The position numbers were made by a program, and so were the translations under genes. A stretch of DNA of 36,329 nucleotides from Anaerolineales bacterium (lineage in GTDB: Bacteria; Chloroflexota; Anaerolineae; Anaerolineales; Villigracilaceae). The notes beneath the pieces are model-generated. The model had not been told where the DNA came from and made no database searches. It worked only from the letters and a program-made list of their open reading frames with translations. This document shows positions 21,521 to 30,680 of this stretch, piece by piece (the stretch's first letter is position 1; each line of letters begins with the position of its first letter). The stretch lies in assembly GCA_030018695.1 (NCBI GenBank), contig JASEHI010000021.1, positions 1-36,329 of the forward strand. The letters are read 5' to 3'.

Positions 21521-22558
21521 ATGGAATTCATTGACTTACGCTCTGATACCGTCACCCACCCCACGCCTGCCATGCGCGAGGCAATGGCAAAAGCACAAGT
21601 GGGGGATGACGTTTACGGCGAAGACCCGACCGTCAACCGCCTGCAGGAGATGGCTGCCACGATGATGGGTCAGGAAGCCGGGCTGTTCGTCGCCTCGGGG
21701 ACGATGGGCAACCTGGTTGCCATTCTTGCGCACTGTGGCCGCGGCGACGAGGCGATTCTTGGAGACCAGGCGCACACCTTTTTGTATGAAGCCGGTGGGA
21801 TCTCCGCCCTGGGCGGCGTACATTCGTGCCAGTTGCCCAATCAGCCGGATGGTTCGCTGGCGATTGACGATATTGAAGCGGCCATTCGTCCCGATGACGC
21901 GCACCATCCCGTCACGCGCTTGATCGCGTTGGAAAACACGCACAACCGCTGCGGCGGGACTTATCAAACGGTTGAATATAAGCGCGCGGTCAGCGATTTT
22001 GCCCATGAAAATAGCCTGGTCGTCCACCTGGACGGAGCGCGCATATTCAACGCCGCTGTGGCGCAGGGGATAGCTGCGAAAGAACTCGCCGCGCCGGTCG
22101 ACTCGGTCACGTTTTGCCTGAGCAAGGGATTGTGCGCGCCGGTCGGTTCGCTGTTGTGCGGCTCGAAGGAATTTATCGCCAAAGCGCACCGCATCCGCAA
22201 GCAATTGGGCGGCGGGATGCGCCAGGCCGGGATTCTGGCGGCAGCCGGCATTGTCGCGTTGGAAACGATGATCGAACGGCTGGCGGAGGATCACGCCCGG
22301 GCGAAGAAATTGGCCGAGGGTCTGAAACAGGTAAAGGGTCTGGTGGTGGATGCGGGGTCGCCGGCGACGAACATGGTCTTTCCGTCGCTGGCCGAGGATG
22401 TTTCGCTCAGCGCCGAACAAGTCGAGGAGAAAATGAATGCTTTCGGGGTGCGCGTCCGCGCCATCAGCCAGCGGCGTTTCCGCCTGGTGACGCACTATTG
22501 GATAGACGATGCGGGTGTGGAGAGAACTGTCGCCGTGTTTCGCCATGTGTTGCATTAA
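21521..22558 (+). CDS. ltaE: Low-specificity L-threonine aldolase
   Basis: A 345-residue PLP enzyme of fold type I that splits threonine to glycine and acetaldehyde. It has the N-terminal D-L-R-S-D-T-V-T, the A-S-G-T-M-G-N loop, H-L-D-G-A-R and the PLP-binding lysine in F-C-L-S-K-G-L (Lys202). Length matches the family. The AGGAG site is 6 nt from ATG. It follows the pseudouridine synthase after 83 nt occupied by an inverted repeat. Confidence 0.93.
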   Translation: MEFIDLRSDTVTHPTPAMREAMAKAQVGDDVYGEDPTVNRLQEMAATMMGQEAGLFVASGTMGNLVAILAHCGRGDEAILGDQAHTFLYEAGGISALGGVHSCQLPNQPDGSLAIDDIEAAIRPDDAHHPVTRLIALENTHNRCGGTYQTVEYKRAVSDFAHENSLVVHLDGARIFNAAVAQGIAAKELAAPVDSVTFCLSKGLCAPVGSLLCGSKEFIAKAHRIRKQLGGGMRQAGILAAAGIVALETMIERLAEDHARAKKLAEGLKQVKGLVVDAGSPATNMVFPSLAEDVSLSAEQVEEKMNAFGVRVRAISQRRFRLVTHYWIDDAGVERTVAVFRHVLH

Positions 22559-22613
22559 GCGCGGAAATCTTTTGGAACCGCGAAGATTTTGTGCGCAGCA
22601 CCTACTCGGTAGC

Positions 22614-22660
22614 GCGATATGCTTCGCGATATCGCCATTTGGTTGCGGAATGAATTCCGC
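22614..22660. repeat. Two small palindromes in the ltaE-punA gap
   Basis: GCGATAT/ATATCGC (22614-22620 and 22629-22635) and GCGGAAT/ATTCCGC (22645-22651 and 22654-22660) are each exact. They sit in a 161-nt gap with no gene. Confidence 0.6.
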
Positions 22661-22682
22661 GTTACGTGGTAACGAGTTGAGA

Positions 22683-22688
22683 TATAAT
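22683..22688 (+). promoter_or_regulatory. Candidate -10 box of the punA promoter
   Basis: A perfect TATAAT lies 31 nt before the punA start. The -35 region is a weak match to consensus. Confidence 0.45.
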
Positions 22689-22719
22689 TCACATAGTCAA
22701 AATTTATTGGAGAGATGAA

Positions 22720-23550
22720 ATGCAGGTATCGCTGGGACAAATTGATCATCTGGCGGAAATAATCCGCTCACGAGTGAGACAGAAGCCGCGCATTGGAATT
22801 ATTTTGGGAACGGGATTGGGAGGGTTGGCCGATACAGTTCAGGCCGCTACGATCATCCCTTATCAGGAACTGCCCGATTGGCCGGTTTCGACGGTGGTTG
22901 GCCACACTGGCCGCCTGGTCAGCGGGGAATTGGAAGGGCAGCCGCTGCTGGTGATGCAGGGCCGGCTCCACTTTTATGAGGGTTATAGCATGGCGCAGGT
23001 TACAATGCCGGTGCGTGTGATGGGACGCCTGGGGATCGAGATTCTAATCGTGACCAATGCGGCCGGGGCGATCAACCCGGACTATCTGCCTGGGGACGTG
23101 ATGCTGATCAGCGATCATCTCAACCTGACGGGCATGGCCGGTTTGAATCCATTGATCGGCCCTAACCTGGATGAATTAGGGCCGCGCTTCCCGGATATGA
23201 GCCAGGCCTATGACCGCGAACTATCTGCCCTGGCGCGCCGGGCCGCGGCGGAAAACAGCATCCAACTGCACACCGGCATTTACGTTGGCCTGAGTGGGCC
23301 ATCCTTCGAGACACCCGCCGATTTGCGTTTTCTACGCCTTGCGGGTGCAGATGCGGTCGGGATGTCCACTGTGCCTGAAGTGACCGTCGCGCGTCATAGT
23401 GGGACACGCGTGCTGGGCTTTTCAGGTATAAGCAATAAAGCCAACCTGGACGGCAACACGGCCACCTCCCACGAAGAGGTGCTCGAAGCCGGGCGGGTGC
23501 TTACCCCGAAACTCGAAACGATCCTCCGCGGCGTGCTGCGCCATCTCTAA
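22720..23550 (+). CDS. punA: Purine nucleoside phosphorylase (trimeric, PunA type)
   Basis: A 276-residue enzyme of purine salvage that cleaves inosine and guanosine with phosphate. Visible motifs are I-I-L-G-T-G-L-G, G-H-T-G-R-L-V-S-G, the H-F-Y-E-G-Y segment, and G-P-S-F-E-T-P-A-D...V-G-M-S-T-V-P-E with S-G-I-S-N-K-A, which are the phosphate and base sites. GGAGA is 6 nt upstream. It heads a run of closely spaced plus-strand genes that continues to ftsK. Confidence 0.93.
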   Translation: MQVSLGQIDHLAEIIRSRVRQKPRIGIILGTGLGGLADTVQAATIIPYQELPDWPVSTVVGHTGRLVSGELEGQPLLVMQGRLHFYEGYSMAQVTMPVRVMGRLGIEILIVTNAAGAINPDYLPGDVMLISDHLNLTGMAGLNPLIGPNLDELGPRFPDMSQAYDRELSALARRAAAENSIQLHTGIYVGLSGPSFETPADLRFLRLAGADAVGMSTVPEVTVARHSGTRVLGFSGISNKANLDGNTATSHEEVLEAGRVLTPKLETILRGVLRHL

Positions 23551-23560
23551 ACGGGGCAGC

Positions 23561-24241
23561 ATGGAAGCGATCCTTCGTTTTTCTATCCTCTACGCGCCGC
23601 TGATTTATCTGCTCCTGGCAGTCGGAGCCTTGTTTGTCATCCGTCGCCTGCTGCGCTCCTGGCGTGAAGGCCGCGCTGCGGTCTTTGGGCTTGAGCGCGA
23701 GATGGCCCAGCGGCGGACAAACCAGGCTGTCGCCCTGCTGGTCATTGTCTTGTTGATCGGACTGGGCGAGGTCGCGCTCACCTCGTTCCTGGCCCCGAGC
23801 CTGCCGGCCAGATCCATACTGACCACACCGACGGTCAATCTATTAACGGTTCCGACCAATACCCTCTCTCCCGAAATGATCGCGACTTTAGGCGAGGTGA
23901 CGCCTGTCGCCTCGCGAATGTCAGAAACCATGGGTTGTATCCCGGGGCAGATCATGTTGACTTTCCCGCAGCCAGCTTCCGAGGTCAGCGGGCAGATTAC
24001 GCTGGAGGGTACCGCGGATATTCCCAATTTTGGTTTTTACAAGTACGAGGTTGCCCCGCTGAACAGTGATCTTTGGTCAACCATCCAGGCCGGGCGCAAG
24101 GTTGTCCAGGATGGAGAGTTGGGTTTTTGGGATACCACCACGCTGACCCCAGGTGATTATTTGTTGAGACTGGTCGTGACCGATAATGAAGGAAAAGCCC
24201 TGCCGCCCTGTGTGGTCCCGCTGCGGGTGGTAGCCAAATGA
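23561..24241 (+). CDS. Membrane protein with two TM segments and extracellular Ig-like domain
   Basis: A 226-residue protein. Hydrophobic segments at about 8-28 and 54-75 flank a short basic cytosolic loop. The rest, about 150 residues, includes a compact beta-rich domain (I-T-L-E-G-T-A-D-I-P-N-F-G-F-Y-K-Y-E-V) with a T-P-G-D-Y-L-L-R-L-V-V-T-D pattern, resembling bacterial Ig-like folds. I do not recognise a named family. It starts 11 nt after punA and precedes a GNAT gene by 10 nt, so it is likely cotranscribed with both. Confidence 0.65.
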   Translation: MEAILRFSILYAPLIYLLLAVGALFVIRRLLRSWREGRAAVFGLEREMAQRRTNQAVALLVIVLLIGLGEVALTSFLAPSLPARSILTTPTVNLLTVPTNTLSPEMIATLGEVTPVASRMSETMGCIPGQIMLTFPQPASEVSGQITLEGTADIPNFGFYKYEVAPLNSDLWSTIQAGRKVVQDGELGFWDTTTLTPGDYLLRLVVTDNEGKALPPCVVPLRVVAK

Positions 24242-24250
24242 GACACGCCC

Positions 24251-24790
24251 ATGCCTGAGGTGCGCATTCGCCCCGCAGTCGCCACTGACCTGCCTGTGCT
24301 GATGGCAATAAATCACTCCTGCACGAGCGAATACGTCTGGCAAATGGATCTCCAGCGGGAGGCTGGACAGGCCGGGGCGATCTTCCGGGAAATTCGCCTG
24401 CCGCGCCCGGTCGTCGTCGCGTATCCTCGCGCGGTTGACAGGTTGGCAGATGAATGGAGCCGTCGCAGCGGGATGCTGGTGGCCGCCCTGGAGGATGAAC
24501 TGGTCGGCTATTTACGTTTGACGGATAAGATCCTCCCGCAGACAGCCTGGATCACCGACCTGGTTGTGAAGCCGGCTGCCCGTCGCCGGGGGATCGCCTC
24601 CACGCTGGTCTTGGCGGCGCAATCCTGGGCGGTGCAACGCAAGAACCAGCGCGCCATGATGGAAATGCCCTCGAAAAATTGCGCCGCGATCCGCCTGGCG
24701 CAAAAGCTGGGCTACGAATTCTGCGGATATAATGATCGCTATTACCTGACCCAAGATATTGCATTATTTTTTGGTCGAGCGTTGAAATAG
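24251..24790 (+). CDS. GNAT-family N-acetyltransferase
   Basis: A 179-residue protein with the acetyl-CoA motif A of the GNAT fold: W-I-T-D-L-V-V-K-P-A-A-R-R-R-G-I-A-S-T-L-V. It also has a typical C-terminal A-I-R-L-A-Q-K-L-G-Y-E-F-C-G-Y. The substrate is unknown. Compared with the broken GNAT at 18909 this one is intact and of a different subfamily. It lies 10 nt from the preceding gene. Confidence 0.85.
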   Translation: MPEVRIRPAVATDLPVLMAINHSCTSEYVWQMDLQREAGQAGAIFREIRLPRPVVVAYPRAVDRLADEWSRRSGMLVAALEDELVGYLRLTDKILPQTAWITDLVVKPAARRRGIASTLVLAAQSWAVQRKNQRAMMEMPSKNCAAIRLAQKLGYEFCGYNDRYYLTQDIALFFGRALK

Positions 24791-24855
24791 TGGAATTGCG
24801 TGAATAATGGATAAGAAAACCACAATTGATTTAGAAACAGGTTGGGAAGGTTGGA

Positions 24856-26793
24856 ATGCTTAGCGGTTGGATGTCTGAAGTTCTGACGGGGATTGTAACG
24901 GTCAACCAAATTTTTACGGCTGGCATTGCCATCACGGCCTTTTCGCTGTTTTTCTATTCCCTATCCTTCAACTTACGTGATCGCGTCGCGCGCTCATTTG
25001 CGCTGATCTTGCTTTGCGTGGTGGTGGTCTTCACTTCCGAAGCGCTGGAAAGTTCGTCCACCACGCCGGCGGTGATTGACCTGCTCCTGCGCTTGGAATG
25101 GTTGGGGATTATCTTCCTGCCGCCAGCCTATCTGCAACTCTCGGATGCGTTATTGGTGACCACCGGTCGTCCTTCGCGTGGACGCCGCCGCGTGGCTGTC
25201 CGCTTCACTTATCTTATTTCCGCGTTTTTCTTGATCCTCCTGGCTTACGGCTACCTGCTCGGCGCCCTGGTGACGGATGGGCAGCCCGCGCCTCATCTCC
25301 AGCGCACGCTTTGGACAGAATTGTTCAGCGCCTATTATGGCGGGGCGATGGTCTGGGCATGGCTCAATTTTGGGCGCGCCTACCAGCGTACGCTGACCCG
25401 CTCGGGACGACGCCGGATGATCTACCTGCTGGCTGGGGCGACTGCACCAGCGCTTGGCTCCTTCCCATACCTGCTCTACGGCTCCACCCTGGCCGGGCAG
25501 CATCCCTTCATCTTCTGGGGGATGGCGACATTCAGCAACTTCCTGGTTGGTGGGTTGATCGTCGTCATGGCATACGCGGTGGCTTTCTTCGGCGTCTCAT
25601 GGCCCGACCGGGTTGTGAAGAGCCGCCTCTTCAAGTGGATCATGCGCGGCCCGGTCACGGCCTCGGTCGCGCTGGGCGTCATGACGATTGTCCGGCGCAT
25701 CGGCGAGATATTCGGCGTGGTTTATTCTGGCGCGGTGCCGACTGCCATGGTGGTATCTGTCCTGCTCATGGAACACAGCATAACCCTGCTCGCGCCGATC
25801 TGGGAACGCTGGATTTTCTTTGGCGGGGACCGGCGCGACCTGACTCTGCTGCAGAGCCTGGAAGAGAGATTGATCACCAAGAGCGACCTGCGCCAATTCC
25901 TGGAGGCGATCCTGGCTGCCGTCCGGGACCATCTCCAATCCCCATCCGCCTTTATTGCCGCATTGGATAATGGCGATCTTGCCTTGATCGTCGCAACTGG
26001 AAATTCCCCCCTGCAAACAGACGCCGACCTTTCTGAAGCCTTGCAGGTGGTCAAAGGTCAGGGAAATAACGCTCAGGAAGAGTATATCTGGGGCGATCAC
26101 TGGCTTTTCCCGCTTCACCAGGCGCCCGAAACGGATGAGGGTCAACCGCGCCTGCTGGGTCTGCTTGGCGTCGCGCGCCTGCCGAACCAGGCACTGGCCG
26201 TTGAACAGCGCCAGTCGCTGTTGCTTTTTATCCGGCGTGCGGCTCAAGCGCTGCAGGACAGGCGCTTGCAACGCAGCGTATTTCGTTCGCTGGAAGACTT
26301 GAAACCGCAAGTGGACTTGATCCAGCGTTGGCGTGCGGCCGGGCGCTATGACAGTAAGGCCAGCCTGCTCGCCGGTACTCTCCCGCCCGAATCCGATTTT
26401 GCCAACTGGGTAAAGGATGCCCTGACTCACTATTGGGGCGGGCCGAGGCTGACCCAAAGCCCGCTATTGCAGCTCCAGATCGTTCGACAGGCATTTATTG
26501 ATCAAAACGATAATCCGGCCAATGTGCTGCGTGCCATCCTGCGTCAAGCGATAGATAACATTCGCCCGACAGGTGAGCGCCGCTTTACGGTGGAGTGGAT
26601 CTTGTATAATATTTTGGAAATGAAATTCATCGAAGGCCGAAAGATACGCGAAATAGCCGCGCGATTGGCGATGTCGGAAGCAGATTTATACCGCAAGCAA
26701 CGCGTCGCGGTCGAAGAAGTGGCGCACGTAATCCTCGAATTGGAACGTCAAATGCAGGTGCGAGTCAATGGGAAGGAGGTCGGAGGAGCCTGA
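24856..26793 (+). CDS. 7TM-type membrane sensor with GAF-like middle and C-terminal HTH
   Basis: A 645-residue protein. The first 310 residues hold about eight hydrophobic segments resembling the 7TM sensor modules of some histidine kinases. Next is a soluble region of about 170 residues (L-L-Q-S-L-E-E-R-L-I-T-K-S-D-L-R-Q-F-L then L-Q-S-P-S-A-F-I-A-A-L) that looks like a degenerate GAF domain. The C-terminal 80 residues contain R-K-I-R-E-I-A-A-R-L-A-M-S-E-A-D-L-Y-R-K-Q-R, a helix-turn-helix like sigma-70 region 4 or LuxR. No kinase H-box or ATP site is seen, so signal output may be direct DNA binding from the membrane. The ribosome-binding site is GGAAGG. The downstream S1 gene overlaps its stop. 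Confidence 0.65.
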   Translation: MLSGWMSEVLTGIVTVNQIFTAGIAITAFSLFFYSLSFNLRDRVARSFALILLCVVVVFTSEALESSSTTPAVIDLLLRLEWLGIIFLPPAYLQLSDALLVTTGRPSRGRRRVAVRFTYLISAFFLILLAYGYLLGALVTDGQPAPHLQRTLWTELFSAYYGGAMVWAWLNFGRAYQRTLTRSGRRRMIYLLAGATAPALGSFPYLLYGSTLAGQHPFIFWGMATFSNFLVGGLIVVMAYAVAFFGVSWPDRVVKSRLFKWIMRGPVTASVALGVMTIVRRIGEIFGVVYSGAVPTAMVVSVLLMEHSITLLAPIWERWIFFGGDRRDLTLLQSLEERLITKSDLRQFLEAILAAVRDHLQSPSAFIAALDNGDLALIVATGNSPLQTDADLSEALQVVKGQGNNAQEEYIWGDHWLFPLHQAPETDEGQPRLLGLLGVARLPNQALAVEQRQSLLLFIRRAAQALQDRRLQRSVFRSLEDLKPQVDLIQRWRAAGRYDSKASLLAGTLPPESDFANWVKDALTHYWGGPRLTQSPLLQLQIVRQAFIDQNDNPANVLRAILRQAIDNIRPTGERRFTVEWILYNILEMKFIEGRKIREIAARLAMSEADLYRKQRVAVEEVAHVILELERQMQVRVNGKEVGGA

Positions 26794-27731
26794 TGATGCA
26801 CAATCGAGTTGCTAAAGATGAAATCCATCTCTTGGATGACGGCTGGTGGGCTTCGGTACTGGCGCAGGAAGAGGGCGGCTTGAAGTCCGCCGCTGTGCGC
26901 CAGGCATACGTCGAGGAGCATGGCAAAATACCGTTGGATTGGGAGCGTGTCAGAACGCTCTACCGCCAGGACCAAATTGTCGCCATGACTGTAACAGGTT
27001 ATAACCGCGGCGGTTTGCTGGTCGAAGGAGACGGGTTGTTTGGATTTGTCCCTTGCTCGCATCTCTTGGATCTACCTGCCCAAGTGCAAGTGGATGAAAA
27101 CCGGCGCGAGGCGTGCCTTGCCGCTTACCTGGGCCGGGAATTGCGCTTGAAGGTCATCGAATGTGTTCCTGCTGAAGGCCGCATCGTTTTTTCGGAGCGC
27201 GCCGCGCGGGCCGAACCCGGAAAGCGGGCCGAGTTATTTAAATCCTTACAGGCCGGGCAGCACATCCGCGGCGATGTCACCAACGTCACCGAATTTGGCG
27301 CCTTTGTGGATCTGGGTGGACTGGAGGGCTTGATCCATATCTCCGAACTTTCCTGGGGACGGGTCACTCATCCCTGTCAGATCCTGGCCGTCGGTCAGTG
27401 CGTCGAAGTGCTGGTACTGGAGGTCGCCCAGGATCGCTGCCGCGTGGCGCTCAGTCTGAAGCGGCTGTCCCCCAATCCCTGGGAAACTGCCGCGCAACGC
27501 TATTTCATTGACCAACTTGTTCCCGCGGTCATCACCACGCTGGCGCCGTTTGGCGCGTTTGCCCGCCTGGACGAAGGAGTGGAAGGGTTGATTCACGTCT
27601 CAGAAATCCCCATTCCTCCGCATGCCACGCTGAAGGATGTTCTAACGCCGGGGCAGGATGTGCAAGTGCGCATTTTACAGGTGGATATCACCCGCCAGCG
27701 GCTTGGTCTGAGCCTGAAACTGGTAGAATAA
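26793..27731 (+). CDS. Ribosomal protein S1-like protein with S1 RNA-binding domains
   Basis: A 312-residue cytosolic protein. Residues about 150-222 and 235-310 are clear S1 (OB-fold) domains: G-D-V-T-N-V-T-E-F-G-A-F-V-D-L-G-G-L-E-G-L-I-H-I-S-E-L-S and A-V-I-T-T-L-A-P-F-G-A-F-A-R-L. A third, degenerate one is at about 57-130. It resembles a short bacterial S1 or S1-like translation factor, binding single-stranded RNA. The ATG at 26793 overlaps the upstream stop. A second ATG at 26796 has better spacing to GGAGGAG. It lies 3 nt before ftsK. Confidence 0.85.
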   Translation: MMHNRVAKDEIHLLDDGWWASVLAQEEGGLKSAAVRQAYVEEHGKIPLDWERVRTLYRQDQIVAMTVTGYNRGGLLVEGDGLFGFVPCSHLLDLPAQVQVDENRREACLAAYLGRELRLKVIECVPAEGRIVFSERAARAEPGKRAELFKSLQAGQHIRGDVTNVTEFGAFVDLGGLEGLIHISELSWGRVTHPCQILAVGQCVEVLVLEVAQDRCRVALSLKRLSPNPWETAAQRYFIDQLVPAVITTLAPFGAFARLDEGVEGLIHVSEIPIPPHATLKDVLTPGQDVQVRILQVDITRQRLGLSLKLVE

Positions 27732-27734
27732 GCC

Positions 27735-29960
27735 ATGCCATCCAAATCCCGTAAATCCCCGACGCCGCCACCCACGGCTGCCCGTCCCGATCATCCCCCG
27801 GCAGAAGACTGGTTGGACCAACTGGCCCGTTTCCAGGCTCATTTTGGGCGCTTCGCTTGGGATGTGGTCGGCGTCCTGCTCCTGGCACTTGCGCTGATGG
27901 TCTTTTTGGGGTTGTTGGGCATTTCCGGCGGCCGGCTGCTTTCTCTGCTGGTCGGCTTGCTCAAGCTCTGGTTCGGTTGGGGCAGCATATTGATCATCAT
28001 TGCAGCCTGTCTCGGCGGCCTGCTGGCCTTCCGTCGCAGCCGGGGAGCGGTGCAGTTGAACTGGGGACAGGTCATTGCCATCGAAATCGCGGCCTTCCTG
28101 ACCCTGGCCGTGCTTTCGGTGCTGGGCGGCAATTCCCTGCCGCAGGCTGAGGCTGGCTGGTGGGGTGGGCGGGTTGGTTGGGGACTGGCAATGCTGCTGG
28201 TCAGGTATCTCGGTTCTTTTTGGGGCGCTGCGCTTATTTTTCTTTTTTGGGGACTTGCCGCGCTGACTGGTTTGGGACTCTGGAGACGCTTGGAGGCCTA
28301 TCTGATAAGGCAGGCCGGCGAGCCGCTTGCAACGGACCTTCAGCCGGCCACCGCGGAAGATGCCGCTATCTCATCCTCGGCGGGCTCCACCTCCACGCTC
28401 CAGCCGCGCGGTAAAAAGAACGGGGAACGTTTGCCGCCGGAGTTCCGCAAAGCATTCAAAGTTCCCGATCGGCAGGATGATCGCCCGGCCGAACCCCCGC
28501 CGCGTGGCGAACGCTTGCCGCCTTTGAACCTGCTGGTCAACGAGCAGAGCGCCCGTCCGGACGAGCGCAATATCAACCAGACCGCCGGCCTGATCGAAAA
28601 GACCCTGTCCGACTTTGGCATCCCGGCGCGTGTGGTTGGATTCCGGATCGGGCCAACGGTGACCCAGTTCGCCATCGAGCCTGGGTTCTTCGAAAAAGGC
28701 GACCCGGATAATGGCGACCCGAACCGGCAGAAGGTGCGCGTGGCGCAGATTGCCAATCTCTCGCGTGACCTGGCCCTGGCCCTCTCGGCCGATCGTCTGC
28801 GCATCGAAGCGCCGGTGCCGGGGCGTTCGTATGTCGGCATTGAGGTGCCCAATTTACGATCAGTCGTCGTGCGGCTGCGCCCGATTTTGGAGGCTGAAGC
28901 ATTCTATCGGGTTGGATCACCGCTCGCCATTGCCCTCGGCCGGGATGTTTCCGGGCAGCCGGTGGTCGCAGACCTGGCCAAGATGCCGCATCTGCTCATC
29001 GCCGGGACGACCGGCTCCGGCAAGTCGGTGTGTATCTCCGCCATCATCGCTTGCCTTGCGATGAACAACACGCCTGAAGACCTGCGCCTGGTCTTGATCG
29101 ACTCCAAGATGGTTGAGTTGATCCGTTTTAACGGATTATCCCACCTGTATGGCAAAGTAGAGAGCGACGTCCAGCGTATCTTGGGGGTATTGCGCTGGAT
29201 CGTAGTCGAGATGGAGCATCGCTATAAGTTGCTCGAAGCGGCCAAGGCGCGTGACATCGAAGCCTATAACCGCAAACTTCAGCGCCGCAAGGATACCCCG
29301 CCACTGCCGCGTATCGTGGTCTTGATTGACGAGCTGGCCGATTTGATGATGTCGGCGCCCGACCAGACGGAGCACAACCTCGTCCGCCTGGCGCAAATGG
29401 CGCGCGCCACCGGCATTCATCTGGTCGTTGCCACTCAGCGACCCAGTATGGATGTGGTCACCGGCCTGATCAAGGCCAACTTCCCGGCGCGTATTTCCTT
29501 CGCCGTGGCCTCGCAGGTTGATTCGCGCGTCATCCTGGATATGCCCGGCGCGGATACCCTGCTTGGCCGTGGGGACATGCTCTTCCTCAACCCAGAAGTC
29601 GGCAAACCACTGCGCGCCCAGGGGGTGATGGTCACCGATCAGGAGGTCGAACGCATTATTGCTTTCTGGCAGAAGATGAACCCGGCGCAAGACGTCCGCC
29701 CGCCGTGGGAGGCTCTCTTGAGCCAGCCGGAAGGCGATAGCGACGAGGTGCTGATCGAACAAGCCATCACTGTCCTCAAGCAAGAGCAGCGCGCCAGCGC
29801 TTCGCTGCTCCAGCGCCGGCTGCGCATCGGCTATCCGCGCGCCGCGCGCCTGTTGGACCAATTGGAGGAGATGGGGGTCGTCGGCTCTGCGCGGGGCGGC
29901 GGGCGGGAGCGCGAGGTGCTGCTCGAACCGGACGAAGAGAATGGTGAAAGTGCAGGTTAG
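27735..29960 (+). CDS. ftsK: FtsK/SpoIIIE family DNA translocase
   Basis: A 741-residue protein of chromosome segregation at division. Four hydrophobic segments occupy residues about 45-185 (membrane anchor). A Pro-rich linker follows, then the motor domain with Walker A A-G-T-T-G-S-G-K-S (423-431) and Walker B V-V-L-I-D-E-L-A-D-L. The C-terminal winged-helix gamma domain (R-L-L-D-Q-L-E-E-M-G-V-V-G) recognises KOPS-type DNA sequences. Length and order are normal for SpoIIIE-like members. It is the last gene of a close-packed run starting at punA. Confidence 0.95.
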   Translation: MPSKSRKSPTPPPTAARPDHPPAEDWLDQLARFQAHFGRFAWDVVGVLLLALALMVFLGLLGISGGRLLSLLVGLLKLWFGWGSILIIIAACLGGLLAFRRSRGAVQLNWGQVIAIEIAAFLTLAVLSVLGGNSLPQAEAGWWGGRVGWGLAMLLVRYLGSFWGAALIFLFWGLAALTGLGLWRRLEAYLIRQAGEPLATDLQPATAEDAAISSSAGSTSTLQPRGKKNGERLPPEFRKAFKVPDRQDDRPAEPPPRGERLPPLNLLVNEQSARPDERNINQTAGLIEKTLSDFGIPARVVGFRIGPTVTQFAIEPGFFEKGDPDNGDPNRQKVRVAQIANLSRDLALALSADRLRIEAPVPGRSYVGIEVPNLRSVVVRLRPILEAEAFYRVGSPLAIALGRDVSGQPVVADLAKMPHLLIAGTTGSGKSVCISAIIACLAMNNTPEDLRLVLIDSKMVELIRFNGLSHLYGKVESDVQRILGVLRWIVVEMEHRYKLLEAAKARDIEAYNRKLQRRKDTPPLPRIVVLIDELADLMMSAPDQTEHNLVRLAQMARATGIHLVVATQRPSMDVVTGLIKANFPARISFAVASQVDSRVILDMPGADTLLGRGDMLFLNPEVGKPLRAQGVMVTDQEVERIIAFWQKMNPAQDVRPPWEALLSQPEGDSDEVLIEQAITVLKQEQRASASLLQRRLRIGYPRAARLLDQLEEMGVVGSARGGGREREVLLEPDEENGESAG

Positions 29961-30052
29961 AATTCAGGCCTGGTTTGGCGAATTTCCCAGTCGGTGGTAT
30001 CATTGCCAAACTTTTAGCGGAACTACTCGATAAATTCAGAAAGGTGTAAACT

Positions 30053-30679
30053 TTGGAACAAACCATAGAAAAGAAGCGGATGAACTTTAGCGATTACCTG
30101 CGGCTCTGGTTCAAATGGCTGCTCGACCCACTGGCTGTTTTCTTCAATCGCCTTGGCATCCATCCCAATGTGATGACCCTGCTGGGTCTGTTTGGGATAA
30201 CCATCGGGGCGCTCTTGATTGCCAAAGGTTCTTTGACTTGGGGAGGCATATTGATCCTGTTCACCATGCCATTCGATGCATTGGATGGCACCATGGCGCG
30301 CCTGCGAGGCGAGGCCAGCAATTGGGGCGCGTTTGTCGACTCGGTCACCGACCGCTACTCGGAATTGTTCGTCTATGCCGGATTACTTATCTATTACCTC
30401 AACCAGGGTGATAAACTGGCTTGCGCCCTGGTCTATGTTGCCGCGGCCGGGACAGTGCTGGTTTCTTACACAAAAGCCAAGGCCGATTCACTAAACTTCG
30501 ACGCTAACGTCGGCCTGCTGACCCGCGCCGAGCGTTATCTGGTGCTGGCTCCGCTGCTGGTTCTGAATATGCCGATCATCGCCGTGTGGATTTTGGCGAT
30601 TATGGCAAACTTCACCGCTCTACAACGCATAATGCGGGTGCGCCATCAAGCCCACCATCCCCAAATCAAAGGAGAATAA
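30053..30679 (+). CDS. CDP-alcohol phosphatidyltransferase
   Basis: A membrane enzyme of about 208 residues. It has the full family signature D-A-L-D-G-T-M-A-R-(8)-G-A-F-V-D-S-V-T-D, with all metal- and substrate-binding aspartates. It transfers a phosphatidyl group from CDP-diacylglycerol to an alcohol. Whether the product is phosphatidylglycerophosphate or phosphatidylinositol phosphate cannot be told. The TTG start at 30053 with AGGTG upstream is used here; ATG 30080 (M-N-F-S-D-Y) is an equally likely start. It stops 1 nt before lgt, so the two share a transcript. Confidence 0.88.
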   Translation: MEQTIEKKRMNFSDYLRLWFKWLLDPLAVFFNRLGIHPNVMTLLGLFGITIGALLIAKGSLTWGGILILFTMPFDALDGTMARLRGEASNWGAFVDSVTDRYSELFVYAGLLIYYLNQGDKLACALVYVAAAGTVLVSYTKAKADSLNFDANVGLLTRAERYLVLAPLLVLNMPIIAVWILAIMANFTALQRIMRVRHQAHHPQIKGE

Positions 30680-30680
30680 A

